Shown piece by piece: positions 62,130 to 64,000 of a stretch of 64,000 bases of DNA. The translations under genes were made by a program, and so were the position numbers. The notes under the pieces were generated by a model, which was not told where the DNA came from, ran no database searches, and saw only the letters and a list, made by a program, of their open reading frames with translations. Each line of letters begins with the position of its first letter. Position 1 is the first letter of the stretch. The DNA is from CAIYTF01 sp963664845 (GTDB taxonomy: Bacteria > Bacteroidota > Ignavibacteria > Ignavibacteriales > Ignavibacteriaceae), in the NCBI GenBank assembly GCA_963664845.1, contig OY761615.1, forward strand, positions 2,728,001-2,792,000. Reading direction: 5' to 3'.

Positions 62130-63341
62130 ATGAAAGTAATTCCGGAAAACCACAGAGGTTTTGCCACTATTTTAGCATTCGCTATTGCTCCCTTATCGGG
62201 AATTGCTGTTGATTTATATTCACCCTCTTTGCCTGCCATGGCAAGAGATCTTCATCTAAGCGTATTGAAGATGCAGGCTTCGGTGAGTGTTTATTTAGTT
62301 TGCTATGGTTTATGCCAGCTTTTTGTTGGTGTGCTTTTAGACAGTTTTGGCCGTTTCAAAATAAGCCTGATATCACTCCTGCTTTTCTCACTTTCAAGTT
62401 TTGCAATACCATTATTCCCCGATATTAATCTGATCTACTTTTTCAGAGGCGTGCAGGGACTCAGTATTGGTGCCGTGTTGGTTGCGAAACGAGCTTATTT
62501 TGCAGATATATTCAAAGGGGAAAAACTGAAGCACAATCTTAGTTTCTTTACAATTATCTGGTCAATAGGCCCCATTACAGCACCTTTTATCGGGGGACAC
62601 ATTCAAACCCTATACGGATGGAAGTATAACTTCTATTTTCTCGGAACGACATCTATGATAGGGTTTCTGTTTGATTCAATTTTTGGCGGAGAATCTTTAA
62701 GAACACCGGAAAGGTTTAATCTGAGGAATATAATCGGGAAATACAAAGAAATGCTGGGTACCATAGATTTCATTCTTGCTATTATGTTAGTCAGTTTGTC
62801 CTATAGCGTCGCAATAATCTTTACACTGACAAGCCCGTTTTTGATCGAACATACGCTTCATTACAGCTCCGTAATAATTGGTTATTCATTGTTAATAACC
62901 GGCGTTGCCTGGCTATGCGGCAATTTATTGGGAAAGCTGTTGCTTAAAACCGATTTCCTGAAGAATGTATTCATTGCAAATATGCTGCAGTTTTTTCTGA
63001 TTTTGTTCATGTTCGTATCGTTGAAATACGTGCAGAGCATTTATACGCTGATTGGGTTCACCTTTTTTATTGTGATGATGTCGGCTTTTATATTTAATAA
63101 TTATTTTACTTACTGTTTGAGCAGATTCCCGAATGCAGCGGGGTTATCAGGCGGTTTGGTGGGCGGAGGAATGTATATTCTGTTGTCCGGAATAACCTAT
63201 TTCCTGCTGTTGTTCATTCCCGTAAAAGAATTTGGTGCTCTCGGCTGGTGTTATATAATATTGGTTACCGGTATTACGGCAGCCCTAATTTTGTTCCAGC
63301 GGGATAAACGGATGAGCAGCATTGCTGAAGAGGCGATTTAA
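62130..63341 (+). CDS. MFS transporter, Bcr/CflA drug-exporter type
   Basis: A 403-residue protein with 12 transmembrane segments. It opens like the DHA1 Bcr/CflA group (LAFAIAPLSGIAVDLYSPSLPAMARDL, motif D-like), with the motif-A region GVLLDSFGRFKIS and FFRGVQGLSIGAVLVAKRAY, and IWSIGPITAPFIGG. These export drugs or metabolites with proton antiport. ATG 62130 has AAGG about 10 bases upstream. It lies on the same strand as the hydrolase/AhpD pair and may belong to the same MocR-controlled detoxification set, though 335 bp separate them. Confidence 0.93.
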   Translation: MKVIPENHRGFATILAFAIAPLSGIAVDLYSPSLPAMARDLHLSVLKMQASVSVYLVCYGLCQLFVGVLLDSFGRFKISLISLLLFSLSSFAIPLFPDINLIYFFRGVQGLSIGAVLVAKRAYFADIFKGEKLKHNLSFFTIIWSIGPITAPFIGGHIQTLYGWKYNFYFLGTTSMIGFLFDSIFGGESLRTPERFNLRNIIGKYKEMLGTIDFILAIMLVSLSYSVAIIFTLTSPFLIEHTLHYSSVIIGYSLLITGVAWLCGNLLGKLLLKTDFLKNVFIANMLQFFLILFMFVSLKYVQSIYTLIGFTFFIVMMSAFIFNNYFTYCLSRFPNAAGLSGGLVGGGMYILLSGITYFLLLFIPVKEFGALGWCYIILVTGITAALILFQRDKRMSSIAEEAI

Positions 63342-63360
63342 CAGGACATTGTTGAAGAAA

Positions 63361-63390
63361 AGCACTGCCTGCAAACTTGCAGGCAGTGCT
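63361..63390. terminator. Hairpin between convergent genes
   Basis: AGCACTGCCTGCAA (63361-63374) pairs with TTGCAGGCAGTGCT (63377-63390), a near-perfect 13-bp stem with a tight loop. It lies between the MFS stop and the convergent ABM gene, so it could end transcription from both sides, although no T-tract follows. Its CTGCCTGC core also resembles the palindrome at 40039. Confidence 0.6.
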
Positions 63391-63410
63391 GCCATCAATT
63401 GCACCGGATT

Positions 63411-63755
63411 TTAATATCGAATCTGTTTGTAATTTGCGATATCGCCCTTTATCCCCAACCTGTCCACTAATTCCGCAGGATTGAAATTAATGCTTTTATG
63501 TAAAGCCATAACAGCAGTCCGAGCCTGTTCAACAAATTCTTGGCTTTCCCATTCAACAATAGTTACAAAATTGAATTCGCCTGGTCCGCCTGTTTGTTCC
63601 AACAGAAAGTCCTGAAGAAAACCCGGCTGTTTTCTTAACACTTCGTGGGTAAGCTTTACTTTGTTAACAAATTCCTCAAACGCCGGTTGAGGAACAATGA
63701 ATTTGTCTACCCGGTAGACGCGGGTTGATAAATCTGATGTATGATTTTGTACCAT
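63411..63755 (-). CDS. Antibiotic biosynthesis monooxygenase (ABM)-domain protein
   Basis: A 114-residue dimeric alpha+beta-barrel domain. VYRVDKFIVPQPAFEEFVNKV, QPGFLQDFLLEQ and FNFVTIVEWESQEFVEQA match ABM-type proteins (YgiN-like small monooxygenases, and haem-degrading relatives). The function cannot be read from the domain alone. It is convergent with the MFS gene. ATG 63755 is used; the frame is short and complete. Confidence 0.85.
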   Translation of the reverse strand: MVQNHTSDLSTRVYRVDKFIVPQPAFEEFVNKVKLTHEVLRKQPGFLQDFLLEQTGGPGEFNFVTIVEWESQEFVEQARTAVMALHKSINFNPAELVDRLGIKGDIANYKQIRY

Positions 63756-63842
63756 GTAAGTTTTCTTTCTTTTGTTTTAATATTTGTGTTCCAATACAAA
63801 TTGTTCAATGACCGGAGAACGCTGCAACTCCGGTATATTTTT

Positions 63843-64000
63843 CTATTTCATGTATGCCGTAAGTTCCAAAACTGTGTAACCTAATTTGTTGTCACCTTCA
63901 ATGGTAATTCCGGTTGCAGCCTCTTCTTTGGAAATATTCTTTGAAAATAGTCTCCACGCTGTATCCGCATTCATAACAACTTTTGAGGTAAAATATGATG
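63843..64000 (-). CDS. Partial protein, MDMPI/DinB-like C-terminal domain
   Basis: The minus strand from the window edge is open for 52 codons to a TAG at 63843-63845, with text KVVMNADTAWRLFSKNI, then EEAATGITIEGDNKLGYTVL. The D-TAWRLF...-EA...-I-IEGD pattern resembles the C-terminal domain of mycothiol-dependent maleylpyruvate isomerase-like (DinB-like) proteins. The start lies outside the window. Fold and family are tentative. Confidence 0.6.
   Translation of the reverse strand, partial: SYFTSKVVMNADTAWRLFSKNISKEEAATGITIEGDNKLGYTVLELTAYMK

Overview
The window most likely comes from a bacterium of the Ignavibacteria/Chlorobi side of the Bacteroidota. The clues are a secreted protein with a type IX secretion C-terminal sorting domain (YPNPFNPSTNIRF), lipoproteins, many PAS histidine kinases, a flagellin (rare in Bacteroidota but present in Ignavibacteria), and moderate GC with AT-rich accessory islands. 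The assignment rests on family content only. No rRNA or tRNA gene was recognised.

Layout. 1-3340: partial TetR regulator, flagellin, deoxyhypusine-synthase-like enzyme. 3450-9800: short-hairpin repeats, a DUF4143 ATPase, an MNT-HEPN module whose HEPN gene carries an in-frame stop, a SecA paralogue with a hydrophobic C-terminus, and dispersed repeats. 9858-19140: a tight minus-strand operon of NuoE-like, NuoF/HydB-like and a giant GltD-NuoG/formate-dehydrogenase-like fusion without the Mo-ligand residue, followed by a histidine kinase and an NtrC-type regulator. This looks like a flavin-based electron-bifurcating NAD(P)/ferredoxin oxidoreductase with its own two-component control. 19446-24038: a receiver protein with two Lrp-like domains, divergent from a six-PAS kinase. 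24099-29834: an accessory island holding an Abi-alpha (DUF4393) gene split by an IS630 element, a copied 3' end of the neighbouring VOC gene, an unknown protein, a membrane/HEPN-like protein and a TIR-like (DUF4062) protein. 30415-39761: T9SS protein, membrane PAS kinase, lipoprotein, small conserved protein, arylamine N-acetyltransferase, membrane coiled-coil protein, S9 peptidase. 40056-44130: a decayed RHS locus with two toxin tips (M91/NleD-like metallopeptidase; PLC-like zinc hydrolase), each followed by a candidate immunity lipoprotein.

44494-50980 looks origin-proximal: mnmE, perfect and near-perfect parS sites, mnmG, rsmG, murQ, then a gene-free stretch with clustered DnaA boxes next to an AT-rich segment (candidate oriC). 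51147-53116 is a TM2-DUF2752-DUF4870-M48 cluster. 53231-58129 is a single 1632-residue Mrr-NACHT-repeat protein, a strong candidate anti-phage STAND sensor. It is followed by gene debris (FGE-sulfatase-like tail, IS5-type transposase tail). 58908-64000 holds a MocR regulator divergent from a small detoxification-like cluster (alpha/beta hydrolase, AhpD-like, MFS exporter), an ABM protein and a partial gene.

The best candidates for undescribed systems are the bifurcating-type operon with its dedicated kinase, the Mrr-NACHT protein, the DUF4062/membrane-HEPN island, and the RHS tip array.
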